DNA of 64,000 nt from Hyalella azteca. Lineage: Eukaryota; Arthropoda; Malacostraca; Amphipoda; Hyalellidae. The stretch covers positions 1 to 64,000 of the forward strand of contig NW_025944349.1 in NCBI RefSeq assembly GCF_000764305.2. Reading direction: 5' to 3'. The position numbers and the translations under genes were made by a program. Under the pieces are notes generated by a model. It was not told the origin of the DNA. It saw nothing but the letters and a program-made list of their open reading frames with translations, and made no database searches. Positions 23,568 to 33,801 of the stretch are shown in pieces; the stretch's first letter is position 1; each line of letters begins with the position of its first letter.

Positions 23568-26500
23568 CAATAAAAAGTAGCCGCTATGATACAAAAATAT
23601 TTTATTTGATACTGTTGCAAGAGTATAATTGCTCGCAATGGCTGGTGAGTTTGAAGCACGCGTTGCTAGTAGCAAACTTCGCTGAGATTGAGTTTTTTTT
23701 TTTTTCTGGCAGTCGAAAAGGCCAAGATTTTATCTAAAGAATTCTGAGTGCTTTTGAGGGCAGCCTGCATGCAAATGAAGGAGCAGCGCTGGATTAGCTA
23801 GGGAACTAAAACTTATCGACAATTTTACTGGTATTACAAGCTATGTGCATAGAAGTGATGTCCACTTAGAATGTTCAACACTAGGCAATTTAACTCGTGT
23901 GTTTACTTTTTAAGTGGCAAGTTAGACTAGATTATTGAGAGAATGATCTGAATGCGGGAAAAAAATTTCCTTCGTAATAGTTGCGTGTGTTACTGTTGCG
24001 TAGATAAAGTGTGTACGTAGCAAGAAAAAGCTGAAGTTACGAGCATATAGATTAAACCTTCATAATATGAAAGAAATACCTTAAGAAAAGATGTGCAAAT
24101 GCTCTCGTGCAAGTCACTGTTACCTATTCACGTTCGTCTCAATAACTGAAATAAAATATGAAATAAATAGAATGTTAGACAGGTGTTACTCGGTAAAGAT
24201 TGTCCCTGCTAGGCTAGACTCCCGTCATTCCAAATCCAGTTCATAATGCATAATGAAATTACGTTAATCGAAATTCACCAGCCAAACCCAACTCTGCACG
24301 GAGGAATCGTGTTCCCACTTTTCAAATCTTGTTTCAGCTAAAATATTGTTTTCCAGTTACAAGAAAAACTAATTTGTATCTGTAAATAGAAATTCTTAAG
24401 GAAATGTAAAAATAGCATTTTAATATACAAACATCCTTCTCTCATCGCTTTTGCAAGGTCACAAGATTGCATCATTAAATTATAAATTTTATTTTCCGAT
24501 AATATCCAGGCAAAAATTTATTCCAGGTTCGAGTTCGACTAACTATAGTATATATAATAAAGTCAAGAGTCAAGCTTCAACCACTCTAACTTTGAGGGAA
24601 TATGGATATACCTCTATAATAAACAGGCCTGCCAATTGCATGTCATATATTGTTATAACTGTTCGAAACTTCGTTTAAAATAAAGGCAGGTAAATCTTTT
24701 CTTTCGTGAATTTGACATAATTATACTCAGTCTCATAAAATACTATCGCATAAACTACCATAGTTTCTCATATTTTCTTCATCAGAAATCACGCAATACC
24801 AGCCAAAATTAACATATTTTTAGAATCAAAACACGATTATTTCGTCTATTTGCCGACGCCAATTCACTGGATATCCGATGGAGCGCATGAATCTCAATTT
24901 AGCTCGCATCGTTGCTCTTGAAAAGCAATTCACACAACCTGTTCTTAATAGAGCACTTAATATAGCGCTATGGAGCTAAATGTTACCACAGCTCTGCCAG
25001 CTCTTCGAGAAAAACCAAGGAGGAGATTATCATGAAGATCATGAAATCTGGTTCGGAATGGAGAAATAGTTTTAAAAATGCGAATATTTTTCAAAATTTA
25101 CATCATTGCATAGTAATAATTTTATGTTTAATTTCTCCAAAATGGCTAAATTTGTTTCCCGCAAAATCGCACATTCAATCTCCATTAATATTAGCATTAA
25201 ATGCAGTCCAAGAGTACAAAAATTTTTTTCGCATCCACAATGAAGAATCATCAACAACCGAATATGTTAAATTCACTCGCGAAAAAAATTTTATCCAGTT
25301 GCCAAAGAGAATAATATTTAAGGAAATAAATCAGCTAAACGATTTCCCAGCAAAACAAGGATAACTGCACCTCTAAATGTCATTCGCATATGATTTTTGC
25401 ACATAAATTGATTGATGACCAAACTCCTTCGGAAGAAAAATATTAATTTATTTTCAGTACGAGCCTTGTTTCTAGGCGACAACAGCTGCCAATACTCTGA
25501 TGTTAAAAATAATAATTCAACTTTTTATTTCGAAGTTTCATACAAAGACTTCAGTTTGCATTTTGTGCTGCTATCTTTCTTAAATTTGCTATATATTGGA
25601 TGCTGATTTGAGTTTGAATGGTAGGTAATTTTTGTGTGTACTAATTAACTTTCTTTAAACAACCACTTCTTTCCGTTATTTATCAGCCTTTGTACCTCAT
25701 AAATACTCACCAGCAAATGAATAGAATTTTCTTCCTAACTTCACATAAATTCAATTACGTGATGCAACATAAAGACGTGAACAAATACATGTCAAGCCAT
25801 CTCTCCATACTCACTCCTTGCTGTCACAACATAACATGAATTCCGGGAAGTTTTATTTAGGAGAAACTGAGGGAATGTAGAAACTTTAATTGCCAGTCAA
25901 ACATGAACTGCATGTCAAACATGACTTGCACGTCAAACAATGACTCCGGCCTGCACATTGTTGCATTGAGATAATTCTTTGGGAGTGTTCCGAGCGAGCC
26001 GTTCATGTCGTACGCTCTTTCGGGCAGTTAACTCGTATGGAGTAAAGAAGATGGACGGGGTTCTCCACTTTACTCGTAAACGTGTAAGCTGAAAACAAAT
26101 TACCTATGAGACACTAATACAGCACAACTATGGAAATTACCTAAGAAACACTAATACAAAACATTTATACACAAGAACCAGAAACAACGTTAACACGCTT
26201 TTACAATGAACACAATTATGGAGAATACAATAAGTTAAAATATTTTTAGTTACTATAGGTTACTTAGACTTACATAGTTCGTATAGGAGTACCGCGTAGT
26301 AAGTACCAGGTCACAAGGATGAATAACGTATGGCCTAACAGGTTCAACATCAGATTGCGTTGGCTACTTATTCTTTGTATGAACAGAGACAGAGAGACGG
26401 GCGTATGAACGACGCCACAGGGAGTAGCATCTTAACAACATTTTAGAGAGCATTCTTCAAAATCTCGCAGTCAGCGATGCGGCAATCCAAAATGAAAACT

Positions 26501-26780
26501 AGTTAAGTCTCACCTACCGCAATATTAATGTCCGGAAATCTTCTACCCTACAATATAATTTATTTGTTGCACAATTTCCACAAAGTTGCACGATAAATTT
26601 AGTGTTACACAACATCTTCGGTGTGAGCGATAATTTTAAGACGCGCTTGACTAGCTCTTCCATTGCTACGCACCGCTCACAATTAGCACCTGCTAATTGT
26701 AGTAGCAAATGGGAGCGACGACGCGCGCTGCAAATTGACGAATGCGCAGAAGACGAGCTTCATGCAGCGCGGGTGTTTCC
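23568..26780. other. AT-rich non-coding DNA
   Basis: A three-copy run of roughly 20 bases (CATGTCAAACATGACTTGCA-like) lies at about 25893-25948. ORFs at 25032-25364 (plus) and 26514-26708 (minus) are open but unrecognised. Nothing else supported. Confidence 0.45.
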
Positions 26781-27056
26781 AAGTCCTTGTTGCATCCATG
26801 CGTCCGTTTATTGTGCTACAATCATGCGTCGTCGGTAATTGCAAGTTACTGCTGCATCCATGCGTCCGTTTATTGTGCTACAATCATGCGTCGTCGGTAA
26901 TTGCAAGTTACTGCTGCATCCATGCATCTATTGATTGTGCTGCAATCATGCGTCGTCGGTAATTGCAAGTACTGCTGCATCCATGCATCTATTGATTGTG
27001 CTGCAATCATGCGTCGTCGGTAATTGCAAGTCACTGCTGCATCCATGCATCCATTA
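26781..27056. repeat. 62 bp minisatellite
   Basis: The block TGCATCCATGCGTCC (later TGCATCCATGCATC) recurs at 26791, 26853, 26915, 26976 and 27038, giving spacings of 62, 62, 61 and 62 bases. Each unit also holds CAATCATGCGTCGTCGGTAA. Copies 1-2 share one variant (CGTCCGTTTATTG) and copies 3-4 another (CATCTATTGATTG), so the array grew by duplication of variant pairs. The ORFs across it on both strands are repeat artefacts. Confidence 0.95.
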
Positions 27057-27713
27057 TTCATAAGCGTGCTTTAATATATGCGTCTTTAAAAATAATTTAA
27101 TAATAATGAATAATTTAATATTGTGATGGTTATAAGAAGAGTTCTCTTATATCATGAGAGATAAAGGAATTCCGATAAATAATGCCATTATCGAAACCGT
27201 TTTTTTTTCAAATCAAAACAACATGTTTCCATAGTTAATTTTTTTAGCATTGACTATCCACAAGAAATAATTAAATATTTCTCTTAGCTCTGTTAAATGT
27301 GCCGAAAATTCTTCATATTATATATGCAAACGAAATAAATTCCCGATGAATTTTTTTATTTTGTTAATAACATTAAAGATATATGCTCCCAAGGGAAAGC
27401 TTGAGCTACAAATCCCTAAACACACGTGAATTCATATATTTAGATTAAAATATTCATAGAACCCTGCTGAAATTTTCAACCCTCAAAAAAGTTCCCAGCT
27501 GGAGTGTTTTACTTTCCTTCCATTCCGGTGTAAAATTACTTCTACATTTTGCCTGCATTTTGATTCGTTATATTTTTTTCCAACTTCCGTCTAATTTGGG
27601 CAGCTTGCGTTTTTTAATTCAGACAGAAGCTTGTTCTGCAGGCTAGAGCAGGCAAACGGTGGATAATGACAAACTTATGGAGTCAGAGTAAGGGCAAAAA
27701 TTCAAGCCGCTCA
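27057..27713. other. AT-rich non-coding DNA
   Basis: Nothing recognised. Confidence 0.5.
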
Positions 27714-27861
27714 GCCGGAGTAGCTGAAACAGCCTCGCTGCAATCGGCGCTGAGTTCGAGCCACGTACTCAGGCGGCTGGCGCGCTTCAGTCGAGGCTGA
27801 AGAATCCAAGTCATTCAGCCGGACTCGTTGCAGCCGCACTGCAATCGAGGCTGAATTCAGA
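27714..27861. repeat. degenerate GC-richer direct repeat
   Basis: CTCAGCCGGAGTAGCTGA and CTGCAATCGGCGCTGAGTTC (within 27714-27768) reappear as TTCAGCCGGACTCGTTG and CTGCAATCGAGGCTGAATTC (within 27811-27861), about 97 bases later. A third partial echo (CAGTCGAGGCTGAAG) lies between them. The island stands out against AT-rich flanks. Confidence 0.6.
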
Positions 27862-28796
27862 TACGCAGCTTGCCGCTGATGAAGTTTGAATAGTTCTGGA
27901 TAAATCGCACCTTATGTAGAAAGAATTGACAGAATTTCTCTGGAAGAATATTTCTAGATTATTCGAAAGATAAATTGGTATATCTTTTTTAATTTGACGC
28001 AGATTCTTTTTTTGAATTGTTTATACAGAAAATATCAGCTTCTTCATGCGTCATTCGTTGCAAAACGTCAAGACAGTTTTATCAAACTTTGAAATAAATA
28101 TGCATCAAAAGCTTTCGGTCAGTCAGATATTTTAATTTGATGCTGAAGATATTTTAGGCTGCTATCTATCAATATCCACAATAAACGCATGGGTGAAGGA
28201 TGGAGGGTAGCCTCATATTATCGTTCCTTTGCAATTATATACCTATAATTTTCTTGACTTTGTATACCTGAGAAGAGGCCGTCGGAGTTGTCATGCATCG
28301 GCGCTTATTAGATCGTCTCGTATTCAGATTATTATCGTCGTTATGAGGCACCGTTTAATTGAGCATGTTACTAGCATTTTTGAAAGCCATATCGTAAATT
28401 CAATGAATTCAAGACGAGCGTCAGCTGAGGCAAATTGAATGCACAAAATATAACAGATGAATGAAATCGAATTTGAGTTACATATATGAACGAAAAAGAA
28501 TATGTAGTTCGATTGACCTGAACGTCTCTTATTTCCTATTTTATACGCTAAAAACTAATACCGTACCTCAAACTCAGCAAATTCGAAACGCTTTATTAAA
28601 CCATATTCATTTTTCGGATTCATCCGAGGTTACTCAACTAAGCGATTCTTGTAAACAACTCAAAATCTTTTAATTTTATCACAGAAAATATTCAAGGACG
28701 TTTTTGGATATGTAGCATTCTTTTGTTCTCATTTATAGCAGGAGATACCAACTGGTAACTCCTACTCACAGGGCACCGGTTCTTAACTTGCGTCTT
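27862..28796. other. AT-rich non-coding DNA
   Basis: Short unrecognised ORFs only (28229-28438, 28461-28673). Confidence 0.45.
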
Positions 28797-28907
28797 AATT
28801 TATGATATCTTTATGATTTATGATATCTTCTTCTTAATCTTTATGATATCTTCTTAATTTATGATATCTTCTTTTTCATTTATTTATGATTTATGATATC
28901 TGCTATC
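28797..28907. repeat. imperfect TTTATGATATCTTC tandem repeat
   Basis: About six occurrences of TTTATGATATCT with variable TTCTTAA spacers in 110 bases. Confidence 0.85.
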
Positions 28908-30083
28908 GTGAAATCAAATCAACGTTACCTCATATTTAATAGTGTAAGGAACAAATAAGTTCCTGAGATAAGGACAGATATTTTAAAAATTATGACGCTC
29001 TTCTTCAGAAATAAATATATACGAACAATAATATATATATATTATACTCATATAATATAATATCTATATATGTTTTTATAATTAAATTAATATTAAAGAT
29101 ATATATTATCTTGTTGCTAGTTTTCATGATAACTTGGCATTTGGAGTATCTTTGATTGAAAGGGGAGATGTGACCTGCTCGAGCCTCTAATAACTGCATC
29201 AACTGCTGTCTCACATGCTCCGCGTAGCACTTACGTCCTCTTCCCCTGCATAATATTTTTCAAGCCGTCTGCTTTTACTACATCCGCTTTACATAATCCA
29301 TCCATGTTAAGCAGGTTGAGCTGCCTAATATTATAACCAATCCCTTATTTCATTGTTTTTACAAGTCGTCTAATTGGCAGCGCATAGAAATTTTTCATTC
29401 TGGCCAGCGGTGTGGTGAAATTTATCGAGCCCGTCTTCATCAAAAAATCAATGCATGGCTTATAGGGAGGGAAAGCCTTCACATTTAGCGTACATAATGG
29501 ATTATGAATAATCCCATCTTCTTAGTTTTGCTCCTAATCGAATAAGATGATTTTTGTTGGCCGCTCTAATATAGCTATCATATTAATAAAAATATACGTT
29601 TTTTTTATTTTGATGCTGAAAGATGAATGCTGATTCGATTGTAAGCTGATCATTATTTGTTTCCGTAAAAAATAACACACCATTCCTAAATGCAACTTGT
29701 ACTGCAGTTATATTAAAAAAATATTGCAGTCATTCACTAAAACAATCATCGAATAACTTGACAAATTTTCATTCTGATTGTAGTTACGTAATTTCAAAGG
29801 TTGCAAATACTTTAGATGTAATTATCAGAGAATTCTTTTTGTATTCTACCAGGCTCTGATTCCTCTAGGGTAATTCTCCCTCAATAGCAACCATCTCTCA
29901 GTGTTCTTCAAGCTAGCAATTCATACATCTTAATAAAAAGCCGCTTATGGATCGCTGTCCAATTAATAGCTTCTGCTTCGTCTCAAGAACATAATCGGAT
30001 TCCCGGTAAACTCACGAGTTCAGTTATTGCATTATATGCGATAGACTTCAGAGCATGCAGATGACGACGCTGCGGACATAGAT
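28908..30083. other. AT-rich non-coding DNA
   Basis: Includes a TA-rich run at about 29020-29110. No gene recognised. Confidence 0.45.
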
Positions 30084-30350
30084 TGAGGTCAAAGTTCGCT
30101 CGGTGGTTCGGTGGTTCGCCTCCTGTGGCGCAAGGGGGACTCGCCCGGGGCCGGCAGCTGTTGGCCCCTGGAGTGGCAAAGGATCCACCAGGGGGCGGGG
30201 GGCAATGTGGGGTCAAGCCGCAAGGGGAGATGCCCAACACCCCCCCGCTCACAGCAGAGGAAGAAGGGAGTAGCTGCCCCGGACCCCTCTTTAAATACTT
30301 TCGAGGCGAGGGCCCCTCGGGGGCCCGCATCGGTACCTGCCGGACGGTGA
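30084..30350. other. isolated GC-rich island, nature unknown
   Basis: A sharp block of G and C rich sequence with CCCGGGGCCGGC, GGGGGCGGGGGG and GAGGGCCCCTCGGGGGCCC inside a strongly AT-rich region. Both strands are open across it (134 codons minus at 29983-30387; 99 and 79 codons plus), as expected of GC-rich DNA, which has few stop codons. The minus frame continues into AT-rich DNA on both sides. A T-rich TTTAAATA box at about 30290 could be a promoter-like element. Candidates are a long terminal repeat or leader of a retroelement, a captured foreign fragment or a CpG-type island. I recognise none of these with confidence. Confidence 0.6.
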
Positions 30351-31093
30351 CTTTAAGATACGTGGTCGAAAAATTAGCGTAGTACAATTATTTATATAAT
30401 TGGGCATATTTCGATGTACGTTTGTAATAATTGATTCGCCCAATATTAGCTAAAGAAACGCTTTTCTGCTCATAATTATATTAGTCGAACAAGGTGAATG
30501 CAAATGAGTTACTTTGCAATTGCACATTAAATGTGTCACAAGAAGTTAGTACGATCTTCAAATGCGTGAATGAATGTTTTGAGTAGCTTTTAATAGCATG
30601 ACTGAACAAGAATGAGTGCAGGAACATTGCGTTATCAAGGAAACGTTGACAGTAACGCCGGAGCAAGGGAACTTGACGCTCCCTCTGCTTACCTGAGGAT
30701 AATATCTCCACCGTGTACATTGCATCGACTCGATGTCTTACTTCTTAATGTAGGGGAGCTGTCCTTTGATTTTAGGAGGTAGCTATCCACTTATAAATGC
30801 TATTGTCTGAGTGACTCGTTGCAGTTATAGTTCGGTAGTATGTACATGTAAGGGTCGCCAAGCAAGCGAGGGCAAGGTGCACTGCTCCGCCAGCGTGGAA
30901 CAATAGAACCCTTGTTTTATGCCCAAGCTTACCTCCTCTACATTGAACACCTTTACAGCCGCTGACATCGCCACTTACTGAAAGCCGCCTATTCTCATGT
31001 CTGTAACCGAGTATTTACAGCACTTTGGAAACTTTACAACTTTTACTCAACTTGATTCAGTTTTTAACTTGTTTTTTTTAGCTCTTGCATTTC
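30351..31093. other. non-coding DNA upstream of the LINE
   Basis: The part nearest the LINE, roughly 30830-31090, may be its 5' untranslated leader, because ORF1 follows at once. No internal promoter motif can be identified. The rest is AT-rich without features. Confidence 0.35.
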
Positions 31094-32075
31094 ATGATGG
31101 CTGGTCAGAGAGGCAAAAGATTAATTGAGAAGGCCTCCATTCCTGTTAAACCGAATGCGAAGATCAAATCGCAAAATGAGCGAGGAGAGATTTGTAAATT
31201 TTGCAAACTGGGATCGCTTAATGTCAATGACGCCACAGTGGCCTGTGATCGTTGCGAGGGCATCATCTGCAACAATTGTGCAAAGTTGAGCAAGACAGAT
31301 TGCTCGGTTATTCGCAAAAACAAGTCAGTACACTGGTACTGCCAAGACTGCCAACAACCTGCACTTAGCGCTGTAAAAAGCGAAAAAATGGTGGAAGAGA
31401 AGTGCTCTTCTATGTTTTCTGTCTTTAAAGCCGAAATGGAAGAAACCAACAAGCAAGAGTTGAGAAAGAGAGCCGAAATGGAAGAGAACCACAAGAAAGA
31501 ATTGAGCTTGTTGCGTATCGAATTACAGTCGTTACGAAACGAGCTGGTGGAAATGAAAGCTCACCTGCACAAGACAAAAAATAGCGATAACACAGAAGGT
31601 AAAGGCCACATAGATGTCATCTCTGATCTTGCCAACGAGAGCACTCGTGAACTGCTGGATAGAGAGAGAAGAAGACTTACCCTTGTTTGGTTTAACGTTC
31701 CCGAAAGCAATGCTTCGGATGCTGAATTTATTACTGATTGCTGTGCCAAGGCACTTAACGTCGTTGTGAATATAACAGCATACAAGAGGCTGCGATCGAA
31801 AGACGCTACCACCTGTAGACCGCTGCTTGTAACTGTGCAGGATACAGCCCAGGTCGGATATGTGCTTTAAGGCTGCGAGAAAACTAAGTGAATTCACAGA
31901 GTTTAATTCAGCCTGTGTTAAGAAGGATGCTACCCCTTTAGAGAGAGAAAATTTTCGCAAGAAATGGCAGGAGAGACTCAGGCGGAGAAGCATGGGAACT
32001 CAGATGAACCACTTTCACGATGTAAAGACAACACCGGCCGCACACGGTCAGTCAGTGGAGCTGGAAGACAAGTAA
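31094..32075 (+). pseudogene. LINE ORF1 (CR1/Jockey-type), frameshifted
   Basis: ORF1 of a non-LTR retrotransposon, a nucleic-acid-binding protein that packages the element's RNA. Two ATGs at 31094 and 31097 fit the start. In order: a basic N-terminus; an all-cysteine finger with four pairs CKFC, CDRC, CNNC and CQDC, the last preceded by VHWY (residues about 30-85, RING/PHD-like but lacking the usual histidine); a glutamate/lysine-rich coiled coil (about 100-165, including RKRAEMEENHKKELSLLRIE); and an RRM-like segment starting RRRLTLVWFNVPES and ending RPLLVTVQDTAQV. One extra T at about 31865 makes a premature TAA; the frame resumes as KAARKLSEF (plus strand, another phase) and ends at 32075. 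About 325 codons if read through the shift, normal for this class. The class assignment is firm, the exact clade is not. Confidence 0.88.
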
Positions 32076-32144
32076 GAAGTCATGTCCATAGACTCAGGCC
32101 TGTAAATAATGTAAGAAACAAACGCATGCATCAAAGTGAAAGTG

Positions 32145-32694
32145 CACAAAACGCTATAAAATGTTTTTGCACGAACTCGGATTCCGTTTTGAACAAAAGA
32201 AGTGAACTATTAACTGTGATTGAAAACGAGCACACAGACATTATTGTATAACAGAAACACTCCATAAAAATCACGGGGGGAAAATTGTACCTGTTGAATT
32301 TCAGTTGCCAGGTTTTGATTGTTTTCATAACATGAATGAAGAGCAGTGCAGTAGAGGTGTAGCTTTGTGGGTTAGAACCTCTTATGGGGCCCAGCAAGTC
32401 AAGTTATCTGCAGAACATCTATCAGCTAGAGAATCATTGTGGTGCGAACTTCCTCTCAAAGGCAAAGATAGCCTCCTCATAGGCGTCGTGTATAGATCAC
32501 CACACAGTTCTTCTGATAACGATAAAGTACTAAACAGTCTTTTACCGAGTATGACTTTCCGTAGGTCACACACGTTGATCGTTGGTGATTTTAATCATCC
32601 AGAGCTAGACTGGATAGATGGAACCTCTCCAAGGGAAGAGAATCACCCAGCATCCTTGTTCATGGAGTCAGTAAGAGACTCCTTCCCAGTCCAG
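32145..32694 (+). pseudogene. LINE ORF2, endonuclease domain part 1, frameshifted
   Basis: N-terminal part of the apurinic-like endonuclease that nicks target DNA for LINE integration. It begins in one frame with KCFCTNSDSVLNKRSELL (the TN motif of the family), reaches HTDII at about 32245, then loses one base and continues in another frame with TETLHKNHGGK (the catalytic-Glu region) and QLPGFDCF. The main block 32305-32690 has GVVYRSPHSS and LIVGDFNHPELDW, which carry the conserved Asp and Asn of the catalytic core. The frame is interrupted at 32694 by a MITE. It lies directly downstream of ORF1 in the same orientation, as in intact elements. Confidence 0.88.
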
Positions 32695-32841
32695 GGGCCA
32701 TACTTTCAAAACTGGCTAAGTGAACGTAAGTACTTACGCAATATTTTCTTGTCTATGATTGGTGGATTTTGCCTGAATGGCCGTCAATGATTGGCTGATG
32801 AACTTACGATCTCTTAACTTTTTTTGAAAGTATAGGCCCAG
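32692..32841. mobile_element. 144 bp Harbinger-like MITE with CAG target duplication
   Basis: The element occupies 32695-32838 and is flanked by CAG at 32692-32694 and 32839-32841. Left end GGGCCATACTTTCAAAA; right end, read inverted, GGCCTATACTTTCAAAA, so the terminal inverted repeats match apart from one shifted base. Removing the element and one CAG joins the endonuclease reading frame exactly (DSFPVQ to HVTKPTHYR), which proves the boundaries. A three-base duplication and G/C-rich termini fit the PIF/Harbinger superfamily. The alternative reading, a two-base AG duplication with GGGCC at both ends, cannot be excluded. It carries no transposase. Confidence 0.85.
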
Positions 32842-33034
32842 CACGTTACCAAACCAACCCATTATAGAAGTAAACAGACTCCCAATATTCTAGACCTGGT
32901 GTTTACTAGTGATGAATCAATGTTAGATGAGCTTCTTCACGAGGCTCCGTTGGGCAAAAGCCATCACCAATCATTGTTTTTCAGACTTAAGTGCTGTACA
33001 GAAAAGACGCTTCGGAAGCGTGAGCGTTTGAATT
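32842..33034 (+). pseudogene. LINE ORF2, endonuclease domain part 2
   Basis: Continuation after the MITE: HVTKPTHYR, NILDLVFTSDE and LGKSHHQSLFF, then a basic stretch ending RERLNL. The family's final catalytic motif is normally Ser-Asp-His; here it reads Ser-His-His, so the catalytic aspartate is lost. The reading ends where the hAT-like insertion begins. Confidence 0.85.
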
Positions 33035-33801
33035 TAAGTGTACGGCCAGACTAAAAGCGAGAAAGCTGAAGCGCGCGGAAGCTTGGAGCGCGCTGACGCG
33101 AGCTGGCTCGTGTAGGTGGCCAGACACAACGCGAGGTGGTGTGATCAGTCAAAGAAAATTTAGACAAGTCAAAGAAAATTTTCAACTATCGCCTCTCAAG
33201 AGCCCGGCGATGCGTTTAGTGCGCGTTTGGCATTATGACCGCAAAGTTTAGATAACTAACGAAGTCTATCGAAACAAGTGTTGAACATGCAACAGTAATT
33301 GTAAAAGCCATTTGTGTTTATACAATATAGAATAGAATTGAAGTATACTCGTATATTTCAATGAGGTCACCACGCAGACGTCGATAACTGAGGCTTGGAA
33401 GCTTCATAATCTTTAATCTTTCGTCAGAGGACTTGCCTTTAAATCCTAAATCTTTTTCTATTGTCGACTTCGACATCATCACTCTGTCGTTGCATCACAT
33501 ATCTGACCAGCTACTAGGGGTGCGAGGCGTCCCAGGTAGCCGGCACGGCTTGGATGGAGCAGATCAAAGCTTCGACAGCCATATTCGACGACGTCTCAGG
33601 GGCAACTACAAGCGCGTGCTCGCGCTTGTATATTTAACTCAACAAATCTACAAGCTTCGCGCCTCAGCAAGCGCCGCGGGTGCTAGCGTGAGCGCGCGTC
33701 CTATCTGGCCACCCCTATGGGATTGCTTGAATATAATATGGTCGCTTCAGCGCGCTTACGCTCGCGTGCGCTTTCTCGCTTTCTGTCTGGCCGCACCCTT
33801 A
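33035..33801. mobile_element. hAT-like element with two nested TIR pairs
   Basis: Outer ends: TAAGTGTACGGCCAGAC at 33035 and, inverted from 33801, TAAGGGTGCGGCCAGAC, both followed by (TA/AG)AAAGCGAGAAAGC. Inner ends: TAGGTGGCCAGACA at 33113 and, inverted from 33717, TAGGGGTGGCCAGATA, both followed within a few bases by ACGCG. Inner and outer ends share the core GGCCAGA. Between them lie short GCGC-rich subterminal motifs. The TAGGG/TAAGG starts with A at position 2 and G at position 5 recall hAT transposons, but no 8 bp target duplication is visible. No transposase is encoded. It interrupts LINE ORF2 between RERLNL and TKGDYDKL. It may be one copy inserted inside another of the same family, or a foldback-type element. 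Confidence 0.7.
33335..33466 (-). pseudogene. fragment of a LINE reverse transcriptase C-terminus
   Basis: Read on the minus strand, from about 33466 down, the frame gives IEKDLGFKGKSSDERLKIM followed by KLPSLSYRRLRGDLIEIY. This matches the conserved tail of CR1/Jockey-type reverse transcriptases (family pattern: ERL..L.LPSL.YRR.RGD.IEVYK). It lies inside the inner TIR pair of the hAT-like element and is antisense to the surrounding LINE, so it came from another LINE copy. It is too short to be active. It is either captured cargo or an older insertion in the element. Confidence 0.82.

Noticed and set aside
26602..27061. ORFs with repeated CMDAAVTCNYRRRM-like segments
   Set aside because: These are frames through the 62 bp minisatellite; unit lengths of 61 and 62 are not multiples of three, so no protein repeat is maintained.
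29111..29250. Minus-strand frame with RKCYAEHVRQQLMQLLEARAGH as a peptide-hormone exon
   Set aside because: It is short, has no fitting donor at its end, and resembles no family closely enough to claim.
30083..30387. Proline/glycine-rich ORFs on both strands as real genes
   Set aside because: Stop-free frames on both strands are expected in a GC-rich island, and no domain is recognised.
31105..31993. Minus-strand ORFs opposite LINE ORF1
   Set aside because: They are shadows of the coding strand; the plus frame has clear domains.
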